64,000 bases of DNA from Streptomyces sp. LaPpAH-108 (GCF_000373625.1 NZ_KB891988.1:594053-658052), one strand, 5' to 3'; positions 46,178-55,288 are shown, counted from the first letter of the stretch. The notes: generated by a model not told the origin, from the letters alone. Made by a program: numbers and translations.

Positions 46178-47236
46178 TCACATGTCGAGCACCAGACGTT
46201 CACCCGTGGACCGGGACACACAGATCAGCATCGAGTCCCCGCGCTCCGCGTCGGTCAGCAGCTCGTCGCGGTGGTCCACCTCGCCCTCCAGCACCCGCTG
46301 CTGGCAGGTCCCGCAGAACCCCTGCTCGCAGGAGAACACGGTGTCCGGCAGCTCACGCCGTACGGCCGCCAGCACACTGGAGTCGGCCGGGACGGTCACC
46401 GTCCGTCCGCTGCGCCGCAGTTCGACCTCGAAGGCGCTGTCGCCCCCGGCCGTCGTACGCGGCGCGAACCGCTCCAGATGCAGCGTGGCACCCTCGGGCA
46501 GCCGCTCCGCCACCGCGTCCATCAGCCCCTCAGGGCCACAGCAGTAGACCGCCGTACCGGGCGCCGTGTCCGCGAACAGCGCGGCCAGGTCGGGCCGTCC
46601 GTCCTCGTCCTCCGCGACCAGGGTCAGCCGGTCGCCCGCCAGCTTCTCCACCTCCGCGAGGAACGGCATCGACTCCCGCGACCGCCCGCAGTACAGCAGC
46701 CGCCACGCGGCGTTCTCCGGCAGCGCCCGCAGCATCGGCAGGACGGGGGTGATGCCGATCCCGCCCGCCACGAAGACGTACGCGGGCGCCTCGACCAGCG
46801 GGAAGCGGTTGCGCGGCCCGCGCACCTCGAGTTCCATCCCCTCCGCCAGCTGCTCGTGCACCTCGCGCGAGCCGCCCCGCCCGTCCGCGACCAGCCGCGT
46901 GGCCACCGCGTACGAGGCCCGGTCCGCCGGATCGCCGCACAGCGAGTACTGCCGGACCAGGCCCGAGGGCAGCACCAGGTCCAGATGCGCGCCCGGCTCC
47001 CACGGCGGCAGCCCGTCCCCCTCCAGACACAGCCGCACCACGCCCTCGGCGACCTCCTCGCGCGCGGTCAGCAGCAGCCGCAGCGCCCCCGTGCGCGGAC
47101 GGCCCGAGATCGGCGGGTCGAGCGCGGGCAGCGGCCACAGCGGGGAGTTCTTCACCCGGCGGCGCAGCGCCCGCCGGGTCAGCAGGGCGGCGGCACCGCC
47201 CGCCAGCAGCAGGAGCGTGCGGGGCCTCGGCGTCAC
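46178..47236 (-). CDS. PDR/VanB-type ferredoxin-reductase (FMN-NAD-[2Fe-2S])
   Basis: The product has 352 residues from GTG 47236, with GTGA overlapping the stop of the putative di-iron gene. A short N-terminal hydrophobic segment (residues 6-22) may anchor it. VRQYSLCGDPADR is the flavin motif, FVAGGIGITPVLPMLRAL the NAD loop, and the C-terminal SCEQGFCGTCQQRVLEG plus MLICVS give the four Cys of a plant-type [2Fe-2S] cluster. It takes electrons from NAD(P)H to an oxygenase. The coupled gene upstream is the likely partner. Confidence 0.92.
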   Translation of the reverse strand: MTPRPRTLLLLAGGAAALLTRRALRRRVKNSPLWPLPALDPPISGRPRTGALRLLLTAREEVAEGVVRLCLEGDGLPPWEPGAHLDLVLPSGLVRQYSLCGDPADRASYAVATRLVADGRGGSREVHEQLAEGMELEVRGPRNRFPLVEAPAYVFVAGGIGITPVLPMLRALPENAAWRLLYCGRSRESMPFLAEVEKLAGDRLTLVAEDEDGRPDLAALFADTAPGTAVYCCGPEGLMDAVAERLPEGATLHLERFAPRTTAGGDSAFEVELRRSGRTVTVPADSSVLAAVRRELPDTVFSCEQGFCGTCQQRVLEGEVDHRDELLTDAERGDSMLICVSRSTGERLVLDM

Positions 47237-48138
47237 GACGCCTCCTTCTCGTGCTGCTCGGCCGCCAGGGCGGCCGGGGAGGTGGCCAGATAGGCGACCG
47301 CCTGCGCGGTCGAGGCTTCCTGGGAGGGGTGGTAGGCGCGGCTGAGATAGCGCGGGATGGACTTCAGCAGGGCGCCCGTCGCGGGCAGCGTGCCCCGGCG
47401 TCCGCTGCGGTAGAACTCCGCGAACGACGCCTTGCCGTCCACCAGCGTCGGGTCGTTCTCCATGAAGAACCGCGCCCCGCGCTGCCACAGGAACAGCAGC
47501 GCCGAGAACGCCAGCGCCCAGGTCCGCACCCGGCGCCGGTAGTCGCCGTCCACGTGCACGAAGAGGTCGAAGGCGACCGAGCGGTGCTCGACCTCCTCCG
47601 CGCCGTGCCAGCGCAGCAGGTCCAGCATGGTCGGATCGGCGCCCCGCCGGTCCAGCTCGGCCGCGTTCAGCACCCAGTCGCCCAGGAACGCGGTGTAGTG
47701 CTCGATGGCCGCGATCAGCGCGATCCGCTCCAGGAGCCACCAGCGCCGGGCCCGGCCCGGCGGCAGGGTGCGGTCCCCGAGCAGCTTCTCGAAGAACCAG
47801 TCGACCTGCGCGGTGTACGGCGTCGGGTCGAGCCCCTGCTCGCGCAGATGCGGCAGCACCTCGTCATGGGCCTGGGAGTGCATCGCCTCCTGCCCGATGA
47901 ACCCGATGACGTCCTCGCGCAGTTGGTCGTCCTTGATCAGCGGCAGCGCCTGCTTGTAGACGTGCACGAACCAGCGCTCGCCCGCGGGCAGCAGCAGATG
48001 CAGCACATTGATGGTGTGCGTGGTGAACGGGTCGCCGGGCACCCAGTGCAGCGGGGTGTCCGCCCAGGAGAAGGACACGTTGCGGGCCTTGAGCGCGATG
48101 CGCTCGGACTCCACCGGCCCGGCCTGCTTGTTAGACAT
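47233..48138 (-). CDS. PF10118-type 'metal-dependent hydrolase', probable di-iron protein
   Basis: The product has 301 residues from ATG 48138. All-helical, with GQEAMHSQAHDE (about 93-104) and HGAEEVEHRSVAFD (about 173-186), two ExxH motifs spaced as in ferritin-like di-iron carboxylate proteins; IEHYTAFLGDW gives a further Glu-His pair. The family is called metal-dependent hydrolase without solid proof. Its tight coupling to a [2Fe-2S] reductase suggests instead an oxygenase or desaturase-like reaction. The substrate is unknown. Confidence 0.8.
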   Translation of the reverse strand: MSNKQAGPVESERIALKARNVSFSWADTPLHWVPGDPFTTHTINVLHLLLPAGERWFVHVYKQALPLIKDDQLREDVIGFIGQEAMHSQAHDEVLPHLREQGLDPTPYTAQVDWFFEKLLGDRTLPPGRARRWWLLERIALIAAIEHYTAFLGDWVLNAAELDRRGADPTMLDLLRWHGAEEVEHRSVAFDLFVHVDGDYRRRVRTWALAFSALLFLWQRGARFFMENDPTLVDGKASFAEFYRSGRRGTLPATGALLKSIPRYLSRAYHPSQEASTAQAVAYLATSPAALAAEQHEKEAS

Positions 48139-48214
48139 GGCGTCAATGTACTGAGGTGCGGGCCGCGTGAGAACCCCTGGGACAGAGCTTGTTGACTCCT
48201 CCGTCAGCAAGCCG

Positions 48215-50134
48215 CTAGCCCAGTCCGCTGATCTCCCGCCCGCTCGCCAGCGTGCCCTTGAGGTCGGCCTGCGCGCCGCGTTCGGCGGGTGCCGCCAGCA
48301 GACGCCCCGTCCCCTCGGCCTTGACGCCTCCGGTCGAGCGGACCGACGCCACGTCCTCGCTGCCCGCCGCGAGCAGATACCAGGAGCCCGTACCGGACTT
48401 CCACAGCACCCCGGCCAGCACCCGCGGATCACGCGGACCGCACGCCGTGGTGTCCGTCGCCTTGGCCACGACCGCCCCGGCCGCGCCGCCCGGCGTACGG
48501 AACTGGGCCAGCGCCGCGGTGCCGTCACCGCGCCAGGTCTCCGCCCGGGTGCACACCCAGGTGCCGGTGCCGCCCGCGTCCGGCAGCGCCTGCTCGGCGT
48601 ACGCCCACGCGTTCACCTCGCGGATACCGGCCGAGCGCTCGGCGGCCAGCGAGCAGGCGAACGGGGCCCAGTCACGCAGCCCTTCGGCGCCGGACGCCTC
48701 CTGGGGCGAGCCCGGGCGTCCCGCCGTGAGGTGCGCCGGGACCAGTTCACCGAGGTCGGTGGCGAGCCGGGTGCCGGTGCCGTCGGTCAGCTGGAGCACC
48801 GCCCACGAGGTGCACTTCCCGGTGCGCAGCGCGGGGCTGGCCAGCGGGGAGGTCACGCCGTCGGTGAGGGTGAGCGCGTGGGGCGCCGACTCCGGCTTGG
48901 TCAGGTCGCGTTCGGTGGCCTTCTTCACCCAAGGGGCCGTCAGATAGCGGACGTTGCCGTCCGCGCGGCCGAGCACCAGCGCGCTCGCCTCGGCCCGGCC
49001 CGCGCCGTCCACCCGGGCGAAGTCGAGCGCCGCGCCCTCGGTGCCGTCCACGGGCTCGGCGTAGCGGGCGATGCGCAGGCCGTCGTAGAGGATCACCACG
49101 CGGGCCGCGTCCACCTGTCCCGCGTACAGCAGTTGGGGCGGTCCTGCGGGGCCGCCGGTCTGGGTGCCGGGGGTCGCCGAGACGCGCACGGTGGCGCCGG
49201 GGCGGGCCCAGACCGCAAGGGCGCGGCGCAGCAGGTCCTTGTCGCCGGTGAGCGGGCCGCGCGCGGGCCACACCGAGAAGTCGGTGCGCGCCGAGGTCTT
49301 CCAGGCGGCCGGGGTCACCCGCGTGAGCTTGGCCGGGTCCAGGGCGGCCTCGGCGGCCGGGTTGGCCGCGTACGACGGCGCGGCGGCACCCTCGGGGCCC
49401 CAGCCGCCGCCGGGCATCGCCACCAGCGCGCAGCACACCAGGAGCGCGGCGCCCGCCGCGAGCGCCGCCTTGGTGTGCTGGCGGCGGCGCATCAGATCGG
49501 TGGGCCGCGCCTGGAGCGAGCAGGCGTCGAACTCCGGTGAGGACAGCAGCGCGTACTGCGCGGGGACGCCGGTCGCCTCGGACAGCGCCGACTCCACCCG
49601 GGTCACCCCGGCGGACTTGAGGATCTTGCGTACGTCGCCGTCGTCCAGCCCCTCCAGACCGCGCAGCACATAGGCGGCGCGGGCCGGGGCGGACAGCGCC
49701 GACAGCCTTTGTTCCAGGGCGAGTTCATGGGCGCCGCCGGAGCGAGGGAAGAGCCTGAGGCCCCACGCCCGGGGCAGCAGCGCGGGCAACTGGGAGCGCT
49801 TGGGCAGCCCCTTGCGCGGTCGGCACGCCTCCAGCGCGGAGCGCAGCACCCGGTCCCGGACGAAGCCGTACGCCGGGTCGCCGTCCCGCCCGGTCGCCTG
49901 TGCCGGGATGAGGGAGCGCTGTTTGCGCCCGGTGGGCAGGGCCCGCTGGGCCAGCGCGTGGGCGGTCAGTACCCGTCGGCCCCGGCCGAGTTCGGGCGGC
50001 AGCACCAGATAGGCGAGCCGGACCAGCCGCGGATAGTGCTCGACGAGCGCGGCCTCGGCCTGCTCGACATCGGCGGCGGGGCCCCGGCCCCCGTGCGTGG
50101 CTGCGTGACGCTGGGCTACATCCTGTGACTGCAC
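48215..50134 (-). CDS. Membrane protein with degenerate sigma-factor-like cytosolic region and large external domain
   Basis: The product has 639 residues from GTG 50134. Residues ~25-200 look like a decayed ECF sigma factor: EHYPRLVRLAYLVLPPEL resembles region 2, and LSALSAPARAAYVLRGLEGL resembles region 4. A membrane helix (ALAAGAALLVCCALVAM, ~225-241) then leads to ~390 external residues with no recognised domain (RLATDLGELVPAHLTA, YLTAPWVKKATERDL). The architecture suggests a membrane-held regulator or sensor, but DNA-binding ability is doubtful. It is 30 bases after the TPR gene, in the same operon. Confidence 0.72.
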   Translation of the reverse strand: MQSQDVAQRHAATHGGRGPAADVEQAEAALVEHYPRLVRLAYLVLPPELGRGRRVLTAHALAQRALPTGRKQRSLIPAQATGRDGDPAYGFVRDRVLRSALEACRPRKGLPKRSQLPALLPRAWGLRLFPRSGGAHELALEQRLSALSAPARAAYVLRGLEGLDDGDVRKILKSAGVTRVESALSEATGVPAQYALLSSPEFDACSLQARPTDLMRRRQHTKAALAAGAALLVCCALVAMPGGGWGPEGAAAPSYAANPAAEAALDPAKLTRVTPAAWKTSARTDFSVWPARGPLTGDKDLLRRALAVWARPGATVRVSATPGTQTGGPAGPPQLLYAGQVDAARVVILYDGLRIARYAEPVDGTEGAALDFARVDGAGRAEASALVLGRADGNVRYLTAPWVKKATERDLTKPESAPHALTLTDGVTSPLASPALRTGKCTSWAVLQLTDGTGTRLATDLGELVPAHLTAGRPGSPQEASGAEGLRDWAPFACSLAAERSAGIREVNAWAYAEQALPDAGGTGTWVCTRAETWRGDGTAALAQFRTPGGAAGAVVAKATDTTACGPRDPRVLAGVLWKSGTGSWYLLAAGSEDVASVRSTGGVKAEGTGRLLAAPAERGAQADLKGTLASGREISGLG

Positions 50135-50164
50135 ATCGGGGAGAACGAGCGAAACGCCGGGGGG

Positions 50165-50683
50165 TTACCGCCGGGCGGGTGACTCGGGCACCAGCGCCCG
50201 CGCGTAGTTCGCCATCGACCGCTGGTAGCGCGGCAGATGAGGGGCGAGCGCGCCGAGCACGAGCGAGAGCCCTTCGCGGTCGCGGCCCAGGCTGGACAGG
50301 CACAGCGCGAGACAGGCCCGGATGGCGTCGTCCAACTCGTCGGACGGGGCGTCGAGTTCGGGCGTGAGCAGCAGGACGCCCTCCTCCGCGTGCCCGGTGT
50401 TGCGCAGCGAGCTGGCGAGCTGGATCGCGGTCCTGCGGGCCCGGTACGGGCTCACCTCGCGCAACCCCCGCTCCAGCGCCTCCCGGTACAGCGGCACGGC
50501 CTTGTCGGAGTGCCCGGTGGAGTCCCAGGCGCACGCCTCCTCGAAGGGGGCGAGCGGGCTGCCCTCGGGCAACTCGGCGGTCAGCGCGGCGATCTCGGCA
50601 CGGAAGGCGGGCGCCTCCTCCTCGGGGCGGTCCGCGAAGCCGGCCCACAGGGTGTTCACGCGCTTTTCCCAGTCCTGGTCCAT
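50165..50683 (-). CDS. TPR-type hypothetical protein
   Basis: The product has 172 residues from ATG 50683 (MDQDWEKRVNTLWAGFADRP). It has about three TPR-like helix pairs (ACAWDSTGHSDKAVPLYREA; ASSLRNTGHAEEGVLLL; ACLALCLSSLGRDREGLSLV). It resembles the C-terminal helical part of several small Streptomyces TPR proteins. It probably makes a protein contact, perhaps with the membrane sigma-like protein of the next gene. Confidence 0.8.
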   Translation of the reverse strand: MDQDWEKRVNTLWAGFADRPEEEAPAFRAEIAALTAELPEGSPLAPFEEACAWDSTGHSDKAVPLYREALERGLREVSPYRARRTAIQLASSLRNTGHAEEGVLLLTPELDAPSDELDDAIRACLALCLSSLGRDREGLSLVLGALAPHLPRYQRSMANYARALVPESPARR

Positions 50684-50821
50684 CGCGCCACACTCGCACA
50701 AGTGATCCGCATACGCACCGGGTTTGAGTGGTCGGGCGCCCGCAGCCGTATCCGTCGGTGCGGGCCCCGCGCCGGGGCCCCGTGCGGCATGTGGCCGGAC
50801 CGGACCGGAGGAGCAGAGCAG

Positions 50822-51226
50822 ATGAAGGTGACGAAGGCGGCGCTCGCCGTGACGGGTGCCGCGGTGGCCGTACTGGCGCTGGCGGGCTGCGGTTCCGGTC
50901 AGCAGGAGAAGAAGGTGCCGCCGACGGCGACCGGCAGCCTGGAGAGCCTGGCCGCCGAGGTCAAGTGCACCCCGGACATGCAGACCGACGCCGACGAGAT
51001 CCGCCAGGCGCTGTGCAAGAACAAGGACGGCAAGTTCGTCCTCGCCACCTTCGCGACCGACCGCGGCCAGCGCGAGTGGATCAACGACGCGAAGGACTAC
51101 GGCGGTTACTACCTCGTCGGCCGCAAGTGGGTGGCCGTGGGCGAGAACGGCACGGTCAAGGCGCTGCGCGGGACGCTCGGCGGCGACGTCGAGGTGGGCA
51201 CCGACCACCACGCGCACACCGGCTGA
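50822..51226 (+). CDS. Small lipoprotein of unknown function
   Basis: The product has 134 residues from ATG 50822 after GGAGGAGCAGAGC. The signal ends in LALAGC-GS, a lipobox, so the Cys is lipid-modified. The remainder (VKCTPDMQTDADEIRQALC; DRGQREWINDAKDYGGYYLVG) has two Cys that could pair. I recognise no family beyond Streptomyces lipoproteins. A strong terminator follows. Confidence 0.8.
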   Translation: MKVTKAALAVTGAAVAVLALAGCGSGQQEKKVPPTATGSLESLAAEVKCTPDMQTDADEIRQALCKNKDGKFVLATFATDRGQREWINDAKDYGGYYLVGRKWVAVGENGTVKALRGTLGGDVEVGTDHHAHTG

Positions 51227-51256
51227 GACGGCCGCCGCAGTCGGCGGACACGGCGA

Positions 51257-51290
51257 AGGCCGGTGACGGGGTGGGGCCCGTCACCGGCCT
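51257..51290. terminator. Bidirectional terminator between lipoprotein and DUF1996 genes
   Basis: A perfect 14-bp stem (51257-51270 with 51277-51290) has a 6-base loop and lies between convergent stops. Confidence 0.85.
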
Positions 51291-51323
51291 CTACTCGCGT
51301 TCCCCGGTGGGGGGATCAGGGGA

Positions 51324-52907
51324 TCACGAGCAGTTCTGACCGCGGTTGACGCAGTTGGCGATCTTGTTGGCGAGATTGCCCTGGGTGATGCTGATGAAGT
51401 CGTCGTGGTCCGTCGCGGCCTTGTGCAGCTGCTCCGGGAAACCGTCGACCGCGTACGCGTTCTTCACCTGGCCGTTCTCCAGGGTGGGCGGCGTGATGTT
51501 GTACACGAGCCGCATCGTCAGCTGCGGGATCGCCTTGAAGCCGTTCTGGCAGTTGCCGTTGGCGTCGGCGAAGGCCACGTGGGTGCGGTGGTTGGCGCTG
51601 TCGGTGTTCTGGCCGTCCCAGCAGCTCTGGAAGGCGAACGTGCGCACGACCTTGCTGCCCTGCGGGCAGATCGGGTACTGCTCGGTGAGCTGGACCTTGT
51701 TCTCGAACCCGGTGCAGCTCCAGTGGGCGTTGGCGTTGGCCAGACCGTTGGTGGTGGTCTTGGCGTCACCGGTGATGATCCGCAGGAACTGCGGCATCGC
51801 GACGACCTTGCCGGTGGGGCTGCCGACGTACTTGATCTGCGCCTGGACGGGCGTCAGGATCTTGCCGACGTTGCCCTCCTTGCCGCCGCCGTCGTTGTTC
51901 TGGTCGAAGTCCTGGGAACCGTCCTGGACCCGGACGACCGGCCAGTAGTACGACGACAGGTCGTTCTTGTTCTGGCAGCTGCTGCCGCCCTGCAGGAACG
52001 TGTCGTTGCTGGCGAAGGCGTCGATCTTCTGGTTGCCGACGTAGTCGTGCAGGTGGTGCGCGCCGTTCTTCACGCCGGGCGCCACGATGACGTTGTCGGT
52101 GTTGTGGTTCTTGTTGGCGTTGACACCGCAGCGCGTGGTGAAGGTGCCCCGCGAGGCGTTGCGGTTGTTGCGCGGCTTGGCCTTGACGTTCGGCTGGACC
52201 TTGGTGATGTCCACGAAGTCGGCCGCGACGGGGCCGTTGCCGGCCTGGCCGCCGATGTTGCCCTGCTGGCCGTCGCCGCCCTGCTGCTGGCCGCCGTTCT
52301 GGTCCTGGCCGCCCTGCTGATCGCCCTGCTGGCCGTTCTGGTCCTGGCCGCCGCCCTGCTGCTGGCCGCCGTTGTCCTGGCCGCCCTGCTGGCCGTCGCC
52401 CTGCTGACCGCCCGGGGTGGTCTGGCTGGCGGGCGTGCCGGTGCAGTTGGCGAGCGTGTCCAGGTCACCGGGGGCGGTGCCGCCCACACGGGTGATCTCC
52501 AGCTTGATCCGGTCCAGGATGTTCTGGCGGCGCTCCTTGAGCGGCTGCAGGATCGTGTTCTGGACGAAGCTCGCGTCGCGGGTCTGGGCGTCGCGGGTGG
52601 TCGCCAGGCGCTGGTACGCCTCGGTGATCTGGCGGTCCAGGTTGGCCAGTTCGCCGTCCACGTCCTTGCGGGCCTGGTTCGGCACGTTGGTCAGCTTCTG
52701 GCCGACATCGGGGCAGGAGATGGTCGCCACCTGGGCGGCGGCGGCCTTGGTCGAGTTGCCTCCCCACTTGCCCCCGTTGTTCGCCTCGTGTGCGGAGGCG
52801 TAGAAGTTCGCCCAGATCAGCCCGCCCCCACCGAGCGCTAGGGCCGCCGATGCTGCGGTGACCTTCACAGCCAGCGGCGTACGGCGTTTACGTGTGTTGC
52901 TTCCCAT
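51324..52907 (-). CDS. Secreted DUF1996 protein with coiled-coil head and Gln/Gly-rich linker
   Basis: The product has 527 residues from ATG 52907 after GAGGAG. A basic start and one hydrophobic helix (about 13-33) export it. A helical region (~45-145, EANNGG... [20 protein letters not shown]) precedes a Gln/Gly-rich linker (~165-225; bases ~52230-52410). The C-terminal DUF1996 domain has [25 protein letters not shown], and [16 protein letters not shown] with several Cys for disulfides. Fungal and actinobacterial relatives are secreted; the function is unknown. The head and linker recall the exported protein at 55911-56636. Confidence 0.85.
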   Translation of the reverse strand: MGSNTRKRRTPLAVKVTAASAALALGGGGLIWANFYASAHEANNGGKWGGNSTKAAAAQVATISCPDVGQKLTNVPNQARKDVDGELANLDRQITEAYQRLATTRDAQTRDASFVQNTILQPLKERRQNILDRIKLEITRVGGTAPGDLDTLANCTGTPASQTTPGGQQGDGQQGGQDNGGQQQGGGQDQNGQQGDQQGGQDQNGGQQQGGDGQQGNIGGQAGNGPVAADFVDITKVQPNVKAKPRNNRNASRGTFTTRCGVNANKNHNTDNVIVAPGVKNGAHHLHDYVGNQKIDAFASNDTFLQGGSSCQNKNDLSSYYWPVVRVQDGSQDFDQNNDGGGKEGNVGKILTPVQAQIKYVGSPTGKVVAMPQFLRIITGDAKTTTNGLANANAHWSCTGFENKVQLTEQYPICPQGSKVVRTFAFQSCWDGQNTDSANHRTHVAFADANGNCQNGFKAIPQLTMRLVYNITPPTLENGQVKNAYAVDGFPEQLHKAATDHDDFISITQGNLANKIANCVNRGQNCS

Positions 52908-53081
52908 GGAACTCCTCTGACTTCCTTGCGGGGCAGCATCGAGGCGCCCGACAGGAGTGAAGCGGCGCCCATCCATACGGGCGCCGCCTCAGAGGTGTTC
53001 AGCCTTCTCACAAATAATTCAGAGGACTACCCGGACCGGGGTGGTGAAATGCCCTCTGAGCAGCGGGAGTTGATTTTTTCT

Positions 53082-53123
53082 CCGCTCAGCTCCCGGTCGG
53101 CTGCCGCTCAGCTCCCGGTCGGC
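53082..53123. repeat. 20-bp direct duplication over the stop of the winged-helix gene
   Basis: The same 20 bases (CCGCTCAGCTCCCGGTCGGC) stand at 53082-53101 and 53104-53123, a 22-bp period. The second copy includes the stop codon of the winged-helix gene. Confidence 0.85.
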
Positions 53124-53740
53124 GGAATGTACTTGTAGCCGACGCGGCGCACCGTCTGGATGGTGTGCCGGTGAATGCCCAGCTTGCGGCGGACCCGGGC
53201 GATGTGCACGTCGACGGTGCGGCCGTCGCCGACATGGCCGTACCCCCACACGGTGGTGACCAGCTGGTCGCGGGTGTGCACCCGGTGCGGGTGTGCCACC
53301 AGATGGGCCAGCAGCTCGAACTCCAGGTAGGTCAGGTCGAGTTCGCGGCCCTCCACGGAGGCGGTACGGCGCCCGGAGTCGATCCGCACCAGCGGGCCGC
53401 CCTCGGCGGGGGCGGGCCGGTCGGGGACGGTGACCGGGGCGAACGGCGGGCGCTGGTCGGCCGGTACGAGGACCAGGTAGCCGATCATCGGCGGGCGGCC
53501 GGGGAGGTCGGGCAGGGTGTGCGGCGGCGCGGGCAGCCAGGTGGCCCCCGGCGGCAGCAGGTCCGCGACGGTGGTCCCGGGGTGCTCGGCGTCGGCCGGC
53601 CGGGCCGGGGCCCACGCCTCGTCCCGGTCGACGGCCCGCAGCCGGTGCCGGGCGCCGCTCGCGGGGAGCGGGGCGGAACGGGGCGTCGTCGGGGCGGGGG
53701 CGAGGGGAGTGGCGGTGGACTGAGGACGGTGGGTCGCCAT
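53108..53740 (-). CDS. OmpR-type winged-helix DNA-binding protein without receiver domain
   Basis: The product has 210 residues. The C-terminal 100 residues are a Trans_reg_C winged helix: LTYLEFELLAHLVAHPHRV, TRDQLVTTVWGY, RTVDVHIARVRRKLG and the wing TVRRVGYKYIPP. No phospho-acceptor Asp domain precedes it; instead there is a ~110-residue Pro/Ala-rich segment with a hydrophobic LPDLPGRPPMIGYLVLV patch. It resembles the GlnR/atypical regulators only in its C-terminal half. It might regulate nearby secreted-protein genes. Activation must be other than phosphorylation of its own receiver. Confidence 0.85.
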   Translation of the reverse strand: MATHRPQSTATPLAPAPTTPRSAPLPASGARHRLRAVDRDEAWAPARPADAEHPGTTVADLLPPGATWLPAPPHTLPDLPGRPPMIGYLVLVPADQRPPFAPVTVPDRPAPAEGGPLVRIDSGRRTASVEGRELDLTYLEFELLAHLVAHPHRVHTRDQLVTTVWGYGHVGDGRTVDVHIARVRRKLGIHRHTIQTVRRVGYKYIPPTGS

Positions 53741-54203
53741 GAGAGGTCAGCTCTTTCGCGCGAGGAATGCGTCGGACAGGGCGACGGCCGCGATTCGTGG
53801 TCGGGCGCGCCTCGGGACGTTCGTCGTATCGCGCGGGTGCCTGGAGGCCGGGGTTACGGCTTCAGAAGGCCCGCGCGCTGCTCGCGCGGCAACACACCCG
53901 GTCGAAGTCGTCATGCTGACGGGACGGCCAGAACGGCTCCAGGTCATGGCGACCCGTCGCGGTGTTCTGCTGGAAGCTGGCCATGACCCCATTGAAGCAG
54001 AATCGGACGCCGGGCAGGAGGCGTCTCTCACTGGTCGGACGGCTTGGCGGCCGGTTGTCGGCCGGAATCGGCCACCGTTCACCTGGGGCGGGGTGGTGGT
54101 GCGCGGGGTGGGGCGTACGGGCGCACCCCGGAGCGCGTCTCAGTCCGTGGACGGTGGGGCGGCGCATGGTGGGGCGGGGCTCTGGGTGCCCCGGAACGCG
54201 CGA
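53741..54203. other. Largely non-coding region between the winged-helix gene and glnII
   Basis: There is no long gene with Streptomyces codon bias on either strand. The one plausible product is the 40-residue peptide at 53862-53984. The rest presumably includes the promoter of the winged-helix gene. Confidence 0.5.
53862..53984 (-). CDS. Possible 40-residue protein (unrecognised)
   Basis: ATG 53984 opens a 40-residue frame beginning MASFQQNTATGRHDLEPFWP and containing SRQHDDFDRVCC. Its amino-acid make-up (Trp, Phe, His, Asp) is unlike the Ala/Arg/Pro mix of chance frames here, and the wobble bases are mostly G/C. The Shine-Dalgarno is weak. It could be a small Streptomyces-conserved peptide; comparison between genomes is needed to be sure. 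Confidence 0.45.
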   Translation of the reverse strand: MASFQQNTATGRHDLEPFWPSRQHDDFDRVCCRASSARAF

Positions 54204-54234
54204 ACGGGCGCCCGCCGTGACAGCGGGCGCCCGT
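54204..54234 (-). terminator. Terminator of glnII
   Basis: A perfect 12-bp stem (54204-54215 with 54223-54234) has a 7-base loop, 22 bases after the glnII stop. Confidence 0.85.
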
Positions 54235-54256
54235 CCGGGACGGTGATGCGGTCGGA

Positions 54257-55288
54257 TCAGACCTGGCCGGCCTTCTCCAGGGCGGAGCAGCAGGTGTCGA
54301 CCAGGAGGCGGGTCACCACGTACGGGTCGACGTTGGCGTTGGGGCGGCGGTCCTCGATGTAGCCCTTGCCGTCCTTCTCGACCTGCCAGGGGATGCGGAC
54401 CGAGGCGCCGCGGTCGGAGACGCCGTAGCTGTACTCGTTCCACGGGGCGGTCTCGTGCAGGCCGGTCAGGCGGTCGTCGATGCCCGCGCCGTAGTTCTTG
54501 ACGTGGTCCAGCGGCTTGGAGCCCTCGCCGAGCGACTCGCACGCGGTGATGATCGCGTCGTAGCCCTCGCGCATGGCCTTGGTGGAGAAGTTGGTGTGCG
54601 CGCCCGCGCCGTTCCAGTCGCCCTTGACCGGCTTGGGGTCCAGGGTGGCGGAGACGCCGAAGTCCTCGGCGGTGCGGTAGAGCAGCCAGCGGGCGACCCA
54701 CAGCTGGTCGGAGACCTCCAGCGGGGCGAGCGGGCCGACCTGGAACTCCCACTGGCCGGGCATGACCTCCGCGTTGATGCCGGAGATGCCGAGACCGGCC
54801 TTCAGGCAGTTCTCCAGGTGGGCCTCGACGATCTCGCGGCCGAAGATCTCGTCGGCGCCGACACCGCAGTAGTAGCCGCCCTGGGGGGCCGGGAAGCCGT
54901 TCTCCGGGAAGCCGAGCGGACGGGCGCCGTCGAAGAAGGTGTACTCCTGCTCGATGCCGAAGATCGGCTCCTGGGCACCGAAGCGCGCCTCGGTCTCGGC
55001 CAGCGCGGCACGGGTGTTGGACACGTGCGGCGTCATGTCGATGTCCAGGACCTCGCACAGCACCAGGATGTCGTCGCCGCCGCGGATCGGGTCCGGGCAG
55101 GTGAAGACCGGCTTGAGCACGCGGTCGGAGGCGTGGCCCTCGGCCTGGTTGGTGGAGGAGCCGTCGAAGCCCCAGATCGGCAGCGCGTCGAGACCGGCCG
55201 GAGCACCCGCGATGATCTTCGTCTTGGAACGCAGCTTGGCCGTCGGCTCGGTGCCGTCGATCCAGATGTACTCAGCCTTGAAGGTCAC
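54257..55288 (-). CDS. glnII: Glutamine synthetase type II (eukaryote-like)
   Basis: The product has 343 residues from GTG 55288 (TFKAEYIWIDGTEPT follows). GSII motifs: WGFDGSSTNQAEG, GIEQEYTFFDG, GYYCGVGADEIFGREI, GISGINAEVMPGQWEFQ, NGAGAHTNFSTKAMR. It makes glutamine from glutamate, ammonia and ATP as a decamer in the cytosol, and is heat-labile and not adenylylated, so GlnE does not control it. A four-box GlnR operator precedes it. Confidence 0.97.
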   Translation of the reverse strand: MTFKAEYIWIDGTEPTAKLRSKTKIIAGAPAGLDALPIWGFDGSSTNQAEGHASDRVLKPVFTCPDPIRGGDDILVLCEVLDIDMTPHVSNTRAALAETEARFGAQEPIFGIEQEYTFFDGARPLGFPENGFPAPQGGYYCGVGADEIFGREIVEAHLENCLKAGLGISGINAEVMPGQWEFQVGPLAPLEVSDQLWVARWLLYRTAEDFGVSATLDPKPVKGDWNGAGAHTNFSTKAMREGYDAIITACESLGEGSKPLDHVKNYGAGIDDRLTGLHETAPWNEYSYGVSDRGASVRIPWQVEKDGKGYIEDRRPNANVDPYVVTRLLVDTCCSALEKAGQV

